From Marsupella aquatica (taxonomy: Eukaryota; Marchantiophyta): DNA of 64,000 nt. A program made the translations under genes and the position numbers. Shown here in pieces: positions 22,301 through 35,000 of this stretch; position 1 is the first letter of the stretch; every line of letters begins with the position of its first letter. The notes below the pieces were generated by a model. That model was not told the origin of the DNA. It was given only the letters and a program-made list of their open reading frames with translations, and did no database searches. The stretch lies in the NCBI GenBank assembly GCA_973895155.1, contig OZ316894.1:3658001-3722000 (forward strand), in the 5' to 3' direction.

Positions 22301-25300
22301 GTATACAGTATCTTTAGTTCATATGGCGATGTAACTGTTTGAAGCTAGGCAAGAATTCTTACGACATCCGTTGTGCTCCCCTAATCTTGCATTCGTATTC
22401 CATTGTTGCTGCCAATATGCTTTCATGGGGCCAACGTTTAGACACAAGCATTGTCTGCAAAAATGCCTGACAAGGGGAAGACGTGGCAGAGTGAAAACTT
22501 CGAAATGTCTGGCAGAAAATCTTTCTCAAGAAACTGATCAACCATGACATTCTTGACGTTTATTGAAACGGCTACAGATGAGCTAAACTCTAAATACCAA
22601 AACGCGTATACGACCTGCTCGGTGTTGCAAATCAAACCAGATAACCTCTTTCCAGAATCCTGGCCCAGCATAGAGGAAATTCAGATAGCCTAAACTGTAC
22701 TTTACATAACAGAGCACAGAAAATCGTGCAGACCTGGCAAGTAATTTCTGCCACCTCTCGCATGCGCTCTATTTCAGAAGAGGATTTAATCCAGCGAATC
22801 TGATGAGAGTAATTTTGAATGGGCTGCACTTTCTGTAGACGCACAGCCTCCTGAATTGAAGGTAGGCTCCAGATCACCTGTCTCTGGGATGAAGTATCAA
22901 GCAAAACAGCTTTCGCTTTACCAATCTTGTCCGGTAGAAACTGCATACAAGACAAACAGTAAATCATGAGAATTGGATCTAATAAATCAAAGAGATATTG
23001 TCAGAATTTATCTTCGATGGGTCCAGTCTCCCAGGTGGTCGAGAAAGGGGAGGCCCGCATTCTATCCTGCTCTTCAGACCTCTCTAGAGTACTGTCTCTC
23101 AGGAATCTATGAATCATAAAACCCTCACGGAGTTCCTTGCTGCCTCGAGTCTAACCTCTGTCAACATCTCCAGTCAAAAGAAACAGTTTAAGTCCTCAAA
23201 ACTTTGTGATCCTCAAGACCTCAGGGAGTTGTTTTATACTGTACGTCTGATCTGCTCCAAAGGCACGTCCAGCTGCAAGGGAATCTGCTAGCCGTCCATC
23301 CCAAAGCTCTCTCTGCATCACCGAATTTCACCGATGAGGACTCAGTGGAACCAAAGCAACTGAACGCCTCAATTAAGCAGCAACCTCACAAAGACAAGAA
23401 TTTTTAATATTGAGAAGATACTTCACTGAGAATCAGACTTTTACTACATGGCTGCAAAACAAGTCAAGATTAATAATAGTCCACGGTGTTTAGACTATTG
23501 CCTTGACTAGAATGAAATAATTTTGTGCAACTTCGAGTTAAACACAGCCAGAGGAATAACGGCACACACATAACCCATGGCAATCGACTAGAAATCGAAA
23601 AACCCGTCGCCTAATGTCAATTTCAGCCCTTTCGAGGACTATAATTATAACTTTGATCATTAAAATAACATTCAAGCTTCCAGCGTTGTCCAAATCTTAC
23701 TACTCAAACACATGCGGGTAAATTGGTCTCGCAAAGAGTGACGTACGTGCCTTTCAGACAAAACGGTAATGTTAAAACAAAAATTAATTTTAGTGAGAAA
23801 ATCCCTTGACCTCTAGTGACATTTTGAGCTTTAAAGTTATCAAGTACCTCTGGAGAACGATCTGGCATGAACATACACAGATCTGACGAATCATCAATTA
23901 TAGCAATCCCACCAGGCTGCTGGCAGCCTGTAAAGTAAAGATAGTCTGCATCTTGGCGGAATGGGTAAGGCACCACATCTGTCATTTGCTTCGCTGTAGC
24001 AGATGCTAAGATCACCAGACTCCCTACTGGCACTAATTCTCTGAGCTTTTGCCTTCTTAATCCAAATTCTTGTAGAGAAATGCCAGGCATGATCTCTCCA
24101 GACGCCAACAGCTACACCATGAACAAGTCAACTTTAAGGATGGAGTAACAGCATCGGCGAAGTTGTGAGGGTAGCCATCCTACCAAATTATTACAAATTA
24201 CAAAACGACAATATTACAAAAAGCACATTGTGGGTCTCTTAAAGGGAAACGTAAAGGTGATTCTAAAACTACGTGAAGTGGTGCTGGTGAGACCAGATCC
24301 AAACAAGGCCATACAAATTACAATCTTGAACAGCAAAGAAATTATCACATTTTTTCAGGATCAAATGAAAATCAGGAACTTAGAAACTCAGACCGGCGTG
24401 CAAGGTGCAATCATAACATTGATTTAGAATCATGTGATCCGACAAAGGACCAACAATGTGTATTTTCTGACTTTTTGGCATGGCTTATCCTGATAGATTT
24501 CCATTTGCCATGAAACTGATACAGCTGTAACTTGTCTTACCTCAGGATGTGTTTCAAATGTTGGTTGGCCAGCATCGAAAACTCCTTTGGCTGCTAAAGC
24601 AGCAGAACTGGAAAAGTCCCTAAAGATTCCACGATGTTGCCCTGGCTCTCCCAACTGATCCAGGGAAGCCAAATGACCACCGTCAGCATGAGAAGTTGCT
24701 TAACTATGTGAGATTCCAATATAGATAGTTGTACTGGCCAAATGACAGTATTGTTTCGGAGAAGTCAAACAGGAACAGTTATGGTTGCCGCGACCCCATG
24801 ATAAAGTCACTGAGATAAAGCTGCCCGCATTAGGTTCTATCTTCAAACTGGAAAGGGTCCAAGATCGTAGAATCTCAGGCACAGTCGAGAAAATGCACGA
24901 TCCCACTCATTCAAAAAGGTAAATGTTCGCTTACATGCACGAAATTTCATCCCTGCTTTTGTACTCTATACCTCAAAATTGACTTGCTTGACATCCTGGT
25001 TAATGAAGGCCTTCTAGCATGAAGTTTCACTGCCCGGTTTTGAGTTTTAGCCCCATACAATCTTCGATACTCTAAGAAGCTCTATGAGCCTCTAGAATAC
25101 CATCATTCAAGGAAATGTGTCAAATGAAACATTCTCTTCAGTTCAAGAACAACAGCTTGTAAACATTATATTCTAAGTTCACTCTTATCCTGTCCGAGCA
25201 AATCTCTGTCCAAAGCAATTTCCTAATTTCTGCAGATCGCATTTTCTGTACACAGGAATTTCAGATTTCGGTAAATAGCAAACTTCGTAATTCTTCTACA

Positions 25301-25491
25301 TAACTATAGCAACACTGTCGAACATCAGCGATGCGGAATTCGGGGTAGGGGTTTAGGGTTTAAGGTCAGAACGTGACAATTTCACAACTGCATCAATTTG
25401 TAGACGCCCACCTCTTAATGCATGCTTGTCCATTACCTGGAATAGGCAATTGGAGGACGCTCTGAAGTGCCGCAGAGCACCACGCCTCCAT
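19301..25491 (-). CDS. ICP55: Xaa-Pro aminopeptidase 3 / ICP55-like intermediate-cleaving peptidase
   Basis: A metallopeptidase of family M24 (aminopeptidase P group). In plants and yeast ICP55 removes single residues from imported mitochondrial proteins after presequence cleavage. Fourteen exons join in phase: 25491-25437, 24698-24541, 24111-23848, 23312-23220, 22940-22734, 22466-22363, 21629-21563, 21361-21254, 20986-20894, 20621-20525, 20307-20237, 19962-19907, 19603-19543, 19381-19301. They give 504 aa and a TAG stop. Residues 1-~70 look like a presequence-like, poorly structured N terminus; the aminopeptidase P N-domain follows (ELLASGEIMPGI, VVPYPFRQDADYLYFTGCQQ); the pita-bread catalytic domain is ~255-490. 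All five expected metal ligands are present: D326 and D337 (MDAGCELHGYVSD), H417 (GHYLGMDVHD), E444 (TIEPALY), E467 (RIEDEV). Odd: the usual EPG after the fourth ligand is EPA. Exon 1 (Met-Glu-Ala-Trp) and the weak acceptor at 24699 are the least certain parts; phase agreement supports them. Confidence 0.9.
25345..25361 (+). promoter_or_regulatory. Telo-box-like motif in ICP55 intron 1
   Basis: GGGGTTTAGGGTTTAAGG-like text just inside the first intron of the aminopeptidase gene. Telo-boxes (AAACCCTAA) are known plant promoter or 5'-region elements; function here is inference from position. Confidence 0.35.
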
Positions 25492-25899
25492 CCTGCCATT
25501 AATCTCCACCACCACCAAAACGAGCCTTCGCTCCTCTTAGATGTCTACTCAAATCCTTCCTTCTCCTTGTTCGTCTGCTATTTGTCTTCCTTCTAAAGGA
25601 GAAGGATATTTGCATTCAGCCACAGTCACTTCAGCAACCATGAATTCACCACTGCAGACACGTTCATGCACTATTATACTAGTAACTTGGTTCGCTATCT
25701 TTGATAGCAATTTTTTTCTGGGAAAGCTGTGAACCTCACTGAAAGTCAGTCATGAGAGTTGAACCCAAAAACTATCGGTTTCTACTCAAGTGAAGTGAGC
25801 TGTCACAAAGTCATGTCTCTCTAGGCTTGATAGCAAAAAATTAAGTTTACTTTAGGCTTTCAAGGCAAAAAACATTTATTTGCTTAATTGAAAAACAAA

Positions 25900-26125
25900 C
25901 TTGCTTCCCAACACGTGAGTTAGCTATTGGAGTTTATTCCATAGCTCTACCTGACTTTTCAATAATAGGTTATATAATCTTGCTTCCAAACACCTGAGTT
26001 AGCTATTGGGGTTTATTCCATAGCTCTACCTGACTTTTCAATAATAGGTTATATAATCTTGCTTCCAAACACATGAGTTAGCTATTGGGGTTTATTCCAT
26101 ACCTCTACTAAGCTTTTCAGTTGAG
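25900..26125. repeat. 79-bp tandem repeat, 2.8 copies
   Basis: Copies start at 25900, 25979 and 26058, each opening CTTGCTTCC and containing GAGTTAGCTATTGG and CATAGCTCTACCTGAC. The first two are nearly identical over the full 79 bp; the third decays after about 55 bp into the dispersed repeat that follows. Confidence 0.92.
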
Positions 26126-26300
26126 TAGTGCTTTAGTTCTTTTATTGTTCTTGGGACTCATACTTGGCTCCAAGGCTTTTTGGCCCTTTGGTCTTCTGCA
26201 TTTTTCCTTTGGTTTCTCCCTCTTATTGGGTAGCATGGTTTTGCCATGTGTGTCCCAGTTTGGTGCTTTTTCTATTCTTTTGTAATAATTAAATATCTAA
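26117..26300 (+). repeat. Dispersed repeat family, copy near RPN10
   Basis: Text around TTCTTGGGACTC and TTTGGTTTCTCCCTCTTATT recurs in diverged form at about 40623-40790 (plus), 39780-39890 (minus) and perhaps 17705-17780 (plus). Order of blocks is conserved, which suggests an old retroelement 3' region, but no terminal features or TSD could be fixed. Confidence 0.4.
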
Positions 26301-27279
26301 GTCATAACTTGGTTTTTCATGTTTGATTGCAAAAACTTATGTTAACAATCTTCCAGATGTCTCTATATACATTTCCAGTATTTTGCTGGCATCTAGCCAA
26401 AACAAGTGTCTGCGGTCTATTCCAACAGAAAACACATTTCCCAGGGCATTTCACCTCATATAATTTTTTCAGATTGTCATGTCTGGAATTGAATATACTC
26501 TCCATTTCCTGAAATGACTCACATGTTCTTCCAGTCCACAAGTTTTGAACTGTCACTCCACTTGCCCTAGACGCTAGAAAAAATTATAATTTGTTTTTTT
26601 CATGAACTTAATCACAAATAGAATGAATGGGACAGCCTTTTAACTATGGCCTAATGACAAGCACAAGTGATCTTTAATAATCTCTGAGCACAATTGACAC
26701 ATCAAACAATTAACAAAGAGGATTTGAAATGCAGCAACCCTTAAGGATGATCAGGTTCACCAGAAAATAATAATTTATCTATCTAAACACTATAATATGT
26801 AATATGGCTCTTTCTTTTCATGATCTATTTATTTATGACTTTCTATTTTAGTGCCATTGGATTAAGGTCAAATTTTTCATTAACCAGAAGATGAATGCCC
26901 TAAAGTGCCCTGAACCTTTAGGCAACTTGTCACTCTCCTCACAACTTGCACTCCCCTTGAAATCCAATTGTAAGGCTGGCTCACCAACTCCTTGCAACTC
27001 CAACTGCCTGGCCGTCTCACTTATGCGCAACATCACTTGCTATTAATGATACTCTGCAATGCATAGGCATGATGTTACTTTAGTTGTACATTTGACACCC
27101 CAAAAGGCCTACATTTACACAGAATACAATTTGTTTGATCCATCAATGTTTACAAACAAATGCTTAGAAGATTCCTAGTAACAGTAAACAAATCATTGTA
27201 TGAATGTTTAGAATATTCCTAAACAGTTTCCCAAGGTTTCAAAGAAACTACCTAAAATTTCGTCACTAAGCCCTCGGTC

Positions 27280-27420
27280 TTCTGTCTTCCGCCCTAGCAA
27301 CAGGCCCCCCTAGCCTGAATCTAATGGTCGTGCATAAATCTAGGGAGATCTGACGGTCAGAAAATAATCTACTAAAACTACATGAGTAATATTTCTAGCA
27401 TCTTCTCCTTCACTCAAGGT
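27280..27420 (+). promoter_or_regulatory. Upstream module of RPN10 shared with the 43.4-kb element
   Basis: Contains AAATCTAGGGAGATCTGACGG, preceded by TAGCCTGAATCTAATGGTC and followed by GCATCTTCTCCTT, 315-455 bp before the RPN10 start codon. The same blocks in the same order occur at about 43525-43657. Being directly upstream of RPN10 it probably lies in that gene's promoter; this is inference. Confidence 0.45.
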
Positions 27421-27606
27421 GACATTCCCCACATTGGCGAAAATGCAAAAAAACCGTAAAAATTCACGTACAAGCTTAGCAGAGGACGTTTCGGTCTTTT
27501 GGCAGGAAAACACGAGCAATCGAGATCGGCACTCAAGCAGCTTGAGAAGGAGTCGGGTTTGGTTTGTGTCCTAAAAGGGAGAGCTGTTTCCGTCATCTGT
27601 CGGAGT

Positions 27607-27703
27607 TTCTTCACCTCAAACAAAGAGCAGAGGAGAGCAGAGGAGGCGAAGCATTTCTTCACATCAAACAAGAGCAGAGGAGAGCAGAAGAGACGAAGCA
27701 CAG
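27607..27703 (+). repeat. 48-bp tandem duplication in the RPN10 leader
   Basis: TTCTTCACCTCAAACAAAG at 27607 and TTCTTCACATCAAACAAG at 27655 begin two copies of a purine-rich unit with GAGCAGAGGAGAGCAGA, ending about 35 bp before the RPN10 ATG, so probably in the 5' UTR. Confidence 0.85.
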
Positions 27704-27716
27704 GAGAGCAGCAGAG

Positions 27717-28395
27717 CAATCAAGCAATCGAGCACAATGGTGTTGGAGGTAAGCAAGCAGTTCGCCACAGCCGGGTGTGATTGATTCTCCGTCATTTCAA
27801 GTCACGGAGTTTTTGCACGCTTCGTGTGTTGAGATTTAGTCGTGAGGTGAATTAGGTTTTGGTTGATTGTTTTGGATTGCGTGAGCAAGGATAGTGGTCT
27901 CGGAGGAGAGCAAGTACCCTAAAGCCGGGTGTGATTGATTCTGTATCATCTCGGTCAAATAGTTCTCGCAAGCCTATTTGCTGGGAGTTAGTCGTGTGTG
28001 AATTGGGTTTGGAGATGGTTTTAAAATGTCTGAGCGAGCACAATGGTCTCGGAGGCAGGCAAGTTGATAGTTCTGAAATGTCTGAGCAAGGACAATGGTC
28101 TCGAAGGGAAGCGGGTGCCCTAAATCCGGGGATGGTTGATTCTCCATCATCTGAAGTCCCGTAGTTGTTGCACGCTCGTTCTTTGAGAGTTAGTCGCCAG
28201 TGAATTGCGTTTTGGAGACAGTTCTGGAATGTCTGAGCGATGACAATGGTCTTGGAGGTGAGAAAGTATAGTAGAACCGGTTTTGAGTGATTCCCCGCCG
28301 TCTGAAGTCATATTTTTCTTGCGCCCATGTTGGTTGAGGTTTTGTCGACAACGAGTTGTTTTTTGGGACAGTTTCGAGCAAGGAGGCTACTGGTT
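27717..28395 (+). repeat. Tandem array of RPN10 exon 1 plus intron start
   Basis: Five degenerate units each open with a version of the exon-1 context GACAATGGTCTTGGAGGT. Start-codon positions are 27737 (ATG, MVLE, GT donor: the exon used in my model), 27894 (GTG, no donor), 28043 (ATG, Met-Val-Ser-Glu, GC in place of GT), 28095 (ATG, no donor) and 28246 (ATG, Met-Val-Leu-Glu, donor GTGAGA). Spacings are 157, 149, 52 and 151 bp. Each full unit continues with GTGATTGATTCTC-like text and TTAGTCGTGAGGTGAATT-like text. The array ends near 28390 within intron 1. Confidence 0.85.
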
Positions 28396-31300
28396 TTCGT
28401 GTTTGCAAATTTCGGCGTGCTGGGCACTTTAGGGCAGACGACTGTAGTTGGCTGTGGCATTGTGTCCCAAACTTATTTTTGTTGCCGTTTAGAAAAGAGG
28501 CAGTGAAGCACGTAGGCTTTTGCCGGCAGGCAGAACGGCTCCTTGTGTTCACTAAACAATTACCTTATCGAAGAAGTTTGGCCTTCGGGCTGATTTGATC
28601 GTGTGAAAGTATTAGGTTTTTTTGACAGGCCGGGCATGGGTTGGGGATGCTTTTTCCTAGCATTTGGTGTCCATTTGAGATTTGTGTGATTTGCTTGAGA
28701 TTAGGGTTCGTGTCCTTCCGTATACTTCTATGGGACGCTGTTTAGTGTTCTTGTTCATATGTTATCAATATTCTCGTTTTAACTCCAATTTTCCTCTCGT
28801 TGTCCCACTTGTTATTTTCTTGTTCGAAGCCTGAATGCACGAGGATTTCGAGGAAGTCAAAATTGTGCACCAATCTGTGTGGTTCGCTTGAATTTATGCG
28901 TTTCATAAGATGGAGCAGTTGCTATGAGTTGATTTAAATGAAGTTGTTCCGGGTACGCTCTGGAAGGGAAAGTTATGACAGACGTTCGTGTAGTCTGCGG
29001 TTGTGGGCCTGAATCCGAGTCTCTGTGTTCGCATTGCAGGCGACAGTGATCTGCATTGACAATTCTGAATGGATGCGCAATGGAGACTATGCCCCTACTC
29101 GCTTTCAAGCTCAGGCAGATGCAGTCAATCTCATTTGTGGGGCCAAAACTCAGGTAGGTGGTCAAGAAATTGACATCCTTTGCTTCCAATAAAATGATCA
29201 TTCTCTTCTTGTGAACATTTATCTTTCCCAGCTGTGCAGTGAATGCCAGCTCGGAATGTGAGCAATGAAAGCAGAACTGCTTTTCTTCTCTGCCATTACT
29301 TAATTGCCTCCGGCTTGATCCAACAGAAGCTTGCTAGCTTAGCTTCCCGACGTCTTTTGCATTTCAGGTTATTGATTGTGACTTTAGGATCTCTCGCGTG
29401 GTCTGTTTTTCAGTCCAATCCCGAGAACACCGTTGGAGTGCTCACTATGGCGGGCAAAGGCGTGCGAGTACTTGTGACACCAACCGCAGACCTTGGAAAA
29501 ATTCTTTCTTGCATGCATGGTGAGTTGATGAATTTATCGTTCGTCGCCTTGGTTATGAATGGGACCTCGTCATGCGCAAGAAGTTAAAATACGTTGTTGG
29601 ATTCTCTTTGTTCACCTCTGTGAATTTTAACTGCTGTAGACGGTCGTCAAGTATTTTGTTTATATCCTGCAGTACAAGCATTTTGAGACGTTAGTTGTGG
29701 CACGTTTGTGAGAACTTCAGGACTGGAAATTGGTGGAGAAATGGACTTGCAATCAGGTGTTCAAGTAGCTCAACTTGCCCTGAAGCATCGGCAAAATAAA
29801 CACCAACGTCAGCGGATTGTCCTCTTCGCGGGAAGGTACGACACTCATGCGCACCCCGTCTTGCTCTTTCGGAACTTTCACGGTGGACTTTATTGCAGGG
29901 TTTTAGACTTACTTGAAGGTTTTTCATCATTTTGACTCGCTTTGGGAATATTGTTTAGCCCAATTGATGCCGATAAAAAGGCATTGGAGACCATCGGTAA
30001 AAAATTGAAGAAAACGAATGTGGCCCTGGACATCGTAAGCTTTGGGGAAGAAGATGACGGCAAATCCGACAAGCTGGATGCGCTCCTTAATTCTGTAATC
30101 AGCAATGACAACAGTCACATTGTTCATGTCACTCCTCAGACAATCCTCTCAGACGTCTTGATAAGGTGAATTGCTAACTCTATTTCCGATTAAGAGCTGC
30201 CTGGAATGCCGCACTCTGTTTGGTTTTCCATACCCGTTGAATTAGTAGATCCATTTTGACTCTCCTACCTCGTCGGCTTTCAGATGTTGGTAGTCTGACA
30301 TTAATTTGCCATCTCGAATTGTCCCGTGGTTTTGCAGCTCGTCAATTTTCACTGGTGATGGAGAAGGAGGGAGTGGATTTGCAGCCGCTGCTGCCGCTGG
30401 TGCTGCTGCAGCCGCCGCTGCGGCTGCTGGTGGAGCGGGTGGATTTGAGTTTGGGGTGGACCCAAATCTAGATCCAGAGCTGGCTCTTGCGCTCAGGGTT
30501 TCTATGGAGGAAGAACGAGCACGACAAGAGGCAGCTGCAAGAAGAGCAGGAGATGACTCTATAAAGTCTGTACCTGAGGGTGGGGAAGGATCAACACAAA
30601 ATGCAGATGTTGCCATGACTGATGCCATTCCAGCCCCACAAGTTGTGCCTGTTACTGAAAAGGAAGGCGATTTCATGGTGACCTGTCAACTTCCTATGCC
30701 AATGCTGTTATAGCCTATAGAATTTTGCGATTCGACCTGACCCGACCAATCACTGAAACTGGTTATAACGTATTCGGACTGATACATGCGTATTGCTACG
30801 TGTGCAGGATGAGGAAACTGCTTTGCTAGAGCAGGCTTTGGCAATGTCAATGGTCGATGATGCCGATGCTGGAGCCTCTGGTGGTGGAGATATTCCCATG
30901 GGCGATTCCATGCCCGAAGAGCTTGCCTTGGGTACGTTTGCTTTTACAGAATGTTTTGGGGGTGATTAGTGTGCTTCTGCAACAGTTTCGAACTTTCCAC
31001 CTTTGTACTGTTACAAGCCAGAGGGATTAGTGTTATGAGAAAGAAGAGGTGTGTTGCCGATACGAGTTCCTCAAATTGTCTTTGTGAAGAATTAAATTTT
31101 TTGTGAAGCGATGGAAACTTTAAAATATTATTTGGTGGGGTTTGTGTTTGCAGCTCTTCAGATGTCCATGGCAGAAGCGGCAGAAGCAGAAGCAGCTGCT
31201 GCAGCCGCAGGTGTGTCTGCCACATCCACTGGAGCGGCAGGAGATGCAGAGATGAGTAGAGTTCTTGGAGATCAAAGCTTTGTACATTCGGTTCTAGCTT

Positions 31301-32070
31301 CGGTATGTTTCTCATGGCTAATCTGTTTGAGATATTGGAATGGTATCATCGTGTCTTTTGGACGAAGTTGGGAGAAGACTATCACCAGTCCTATCTGAAA
31401 AGGGGGAGATACTTCCCCTTCTCATGGAGGTTGAAGGATGTCCTCATGTATTTGGAGACGTGAAAATAAAAACAAATATGTTTAGATAGCAGCTCAACCC
31501 ATCTCTGTGTACTTGCCTATGAACGATGGTCCAGAAATACTTCAAGTTGGTTATGAAATGGCCTTGCAAGGTTTAAGTTCTCGACGTAGTCGATGAACAC
31601 TTCTGCTGAACTATTTTGAGAGATGCCCTTCTAACGCGTCAAGGCTGGATTCGATATTGTTGTTATTCACGTGTTACGGCGATTTTCTTGTGTATGGTAC
31701 GTTGCAGTTGCCTGGAGTCGATCCCAATGACCCTTCTGTACGGGAGCTGGTGGCTTCGTTTCAACACGAGGAGGTAGTTCTTTTGCCCATATTTTTAAGA
31801 TTGCTGTTTATGGCAGTGGGTTAGATTTTTGTGATACTTTTGTTTGCCTATGCCCTTAAACCTGGCCACAAGTCTGTCAATTGAATTTTGAGGCACAGCC
31901 TAAGAACTATGTCCATCTTGTGCCATTTGAAATTATGCCCTGCAGAGTACTCAAAATCACCGCACTTGCAAGTATCTGGTCAATGTGGGTCGGATGATCT
32001 CTGTTAACGTGATTTTCCTTTACAGGAGCATGGAAAGGAGGATAGCAAGAGCAAGGACACTGAAGGGTAG
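27737..32070 (+). CDS. RPN10: 26S proteasome regulatory subunit RPN10 (S5a/PSMD4)
   Basis: A ubiquitin receptor of the 19S particle: the N-terminal von Willebrand A domain docks into the proteasome, and the C-terminal UIMs bind polyubiquitin. Exons: 27737-27748, 29040-29153, 29414-29519, 29721-29835, 29959-30165, 30338-30677, 30808-30931, 31154-31302, 31708-31773, 32026-32070. They give 425 aa and a TAG stop; all junctions are GT-AG and in phase. Exon 1 codes only for Met-Val-Leu-Glu. The vWA domain (~1-185) opens with [17 protein letters not shown] and includes [13 protein letters not shown] and [11 protein letters not shown]. An Ala-rich tract spans ~200-215. UIM1 is ~228-247 ([17 protein letters not shown]), UIM2 ~299-316 ([14 protein letters not shown]), UIM3 ~334-348 ([15 protein letters not shown]); three UIMs is the plant arrangement. 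The C-terminus is Lys/Asp/Glu-rich. It is longer than typical plant RPN10 (about 385-400 aa) because of Ala/Gly insertions. Intron 1 (1,291 bp) holds the exon-1 repeat array. Confidence 0.97.
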
Positions 32071-35000
32071 CCACCATTGTGTCGGTGGATGGAGTTCTAG
32101 AAATTTATTCGGGACAGGGCAATAAGTTGTTTTAAATCAATAGCAGGTCAATTGTAGACATTTTGTATATCAGTGGAAGGTTACTGACTGCTATATCCAC
32201 TGTCTCACATTCATCCTGTGTGGGCCCTCTTGTGATATGCCTTTAAGAATAGGAAGTACTGTACTGTTGATATATCTGCTTGGCAGTGGGGTGGAATGTT
32301 TGCGGGTGTGCTGGACAATGCTGCAGATGAATCTGGTAGGCCAGTGTCGAGAGTTTCCCAAGCAGCAGTCAGCTTCTCATAGTGTGCAAAGTCCTCGGTA
32401 CCCCTAATTCAGCGTAGGAAGTTTAGAAAGAAAACCTTCCCAGGCAAACGTACGATCACCGGACGGCTCTCTGCACTATAGCCGAGACTTTGCACCTTTC
32501 ATGTAAATTACGTGATCTATGTGCTAATTGCAACAATGTGAAGCATCCCACTGGTTGATGGTGTGAAGGTATTCGTGAACAGCACAGGGGTGATTACTTG
32601 TCTTGGTACATGTGCATTATACTGATTGTTATAGGACCCGGCTTTACTGATGGCTAGCTCAAAACCTTAAGGTCGATACCTTGGGTATATCTTCGATTGA
32701 TAACTCAAAGAGACACATATCGAGCTTTTCCTGGATATGCATACGAAGCCCAAGCCCGACCAGATATAATCCAGCATGTGAGAATCGTTTCAATCTGAAA
32801 GCCAATTAGAATGGGACGCAGCCGATCACTCCCGTATATATGGAGCATCTTTGAATCTGGAAGCCTCAAGGAGAAGGTACATTTGCCATCAAATTTTCAC
32901 CTTCTCCAGCGCCAAAGAAGGTGGTGAGAATGGAGCTGGCAGAGGCGAAAAAGCAACTTCTCACGGGATAAAGCGCCTTGCTAAGCAGTAAGTTTGTCCG
33001 AACTCTTCCAAGTTTAGTACTGGCGTCTTCCCAAAATCCACAATCAATTATACCCTTCCCCAAGTGTAAGCTTGTAAGTAGTGTTCGGTACTACGTCCTC
33101 AGAATGCATAGGAGTTCTTAAGATCGCGTATTCACTGTTCACTTCGAACTGTTTGCAATCCTAATTATGGGGTTACTTCGCTTCGAAGCTTAGCAATCCT
33201 ATGTTACTTGAGCCGTACGTGGCCAAGTACAGGAGCCAGGACTACAGTGACGCTAGTCGATGGAGCGATAGTTTCACTGTTCTTCCGGGAATATAAGCTA
33301 CGTAGGTTGCAGCAGGAATAGCAGCTGCTCAGGGCCAGGTAAAGCGACACTAAGCTCATGTGCACGGTGGAATACAGCAGCAGCTTTAGTAGGCTTAGCT
33401 GCTGCAGAAGCAGCGTTCTATATTCCAAACCTGTGCTCGAGGGTTTCTTCCAGCCTAGCCGACCAGTCAAGCGACGGGGAAAGTCAGGGAGAGAGCGCTC
33501 GGAGACCTGGCGGGTTGTGGGAAGCCTGGAAGTGTTGAAGGCGATCGAATCTTTCGAGATCCGGAGCCTAGATTTCCTCCACTTCAGAACCTCCGCAGGC
33601 TGCAGCTCGAAGGACATACTATCCTGGCCCTTGAGTATTCTTCATAACTGTGCAAAGCTGATGAGATTCTTCCTGAGTCAAACTCCATGCTCACATGCTA
33701 GAAAAACTAAAGTCAGAGGCAGATGTTCAAAAAAGTCGTTTGTCTTTAAAATCATAAATTGCTATGGGTATTAATAGTATACGCAGCTAGCAGTATTATT
33801 ATACAATAAACCGAGTCCAAGGACGAAATCATGCCACAGTACTTTTCGATTGATTTCATCAGAGAGCCCAATCAGTGACAGAATTTGTCCGGAAGGGGAG
33901 TGAGCTGAGTTTGACCGAATGTAAGCTCGTTTCTCAAGCCTTACTGCTCACAGTAGAAGTGATTTTGAGTGTGAGATTTCTCTAGTCAGTGTCTCAAAAC
34001 TAATTAGATATCAAATTGGCCGTTAAGCTTTCCTTGTGGTGAGTCCATTTTCTCCTCTTATTGGGTTTCCTGCCTGTGGGATCATGTGCTAAGGGTCGGC
34101 GGTGTTCCGCGCGTTTTGCTCGTTGGAAGTGTTATATATAAATTATATATACATGGGATTATAGATATGCAGTGTTGACTCATCAGAGTTAAACAGAAAA
34201 GTCGTCAATTGCACGTCATTCTTTTCTCAGCTCATCTCTATCTTGCCGTCCACCACCTCAACCACACTTATACTCTCACACGTTCCATCCAAGTTCCCCA
34301 ACCGATCTTCCACTAGTGCTTGATCCTAGCTCTGACTGGCTAAGATGCTGGCAGAGGTTCTGGTAAAAGTGGATCCATCCAGTTCTGGTAAAAGTGGAAC
34401 CATCCATGTTCAGTGTGTTCACGGTCTCAGATCCACACAACCAAATGTTGATTCACCTCATCGGGATTACTAGGGTGCATCTCCCTCTGTGAGCAGCAGC
34501 TGCCCCAGAGTCACACTGTCTATGCTGTTTAAAACCAAGTGGATTCTTTCAAAGCAAGTGTTGATTCAGCTCATGGGGACAGAGCCAGATCACTGAATGA
34601 CTATGCATTTCTGCAGAGAAACTTAATGATGCTTTCGGGTACTAGGTCTCGGAACTCCATGCCCATAATCGTCTCGTTCGAATGAATTCTGACATTATTG
34701 TGTGAAGCTGAGCACTGGCCCAAAGTCCAAAGGGGCAGGTTGACAGAGAGCACCGAAGCGGCAGCCGTGAGTGTTTACTTCAGAAATACAAAATGACAAA
34801 ATGTGAATGACTGAAGAGGCGCACTGCAAGAAATCCCACCGTCAGAGAAAGGCATGTACGAGATAGAGCCACTGTACAAACAACATGACCGTCCTACCTT
34901 AGTGCCATCTCGGTTAGCGCAAAAAACAATTCACTTTAAGGTTTTGCCAAGGACCCCAAAATCGAAGCCTTGTGAACCTCCATGTTAGCGGGAAAACAAT

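Larger units (their letters stand above)
25492..27607. other. Divergent intergenic region between ICP55 and RPN10
   Basis: The upstream regions of both genes lie here. It holds a 79-bp triplicate (25900-26125), a dispersed-repeat copy (26117-26300) and, at about 27280-27420, a module shared with the element at 43429-45707. No gene is supported in between; the ORFs at 26317-26556 and 26848-27036 lack any feature. Confidence 0.6.

Noticed and set aside
30242-30676. 144-codon minus ORF, Ala/Pro-rich.
   Set aside because: Antisense shadow of RPN10 exon 6; the Ala tract is GC-rich on both strands.
33204-33774. Overlapping 137- and 138-codon ORFs on opposite strands.
   Set aside because: No motif, no splice context and mutual overlap; the likely result of a stop-poor stretch.
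34130-34340. TATA-like motif with CT-rich leader as a gene promoter.
   Set aside because: No ORF or exon follows, and TATA-like words are common in AT-rich DNA.
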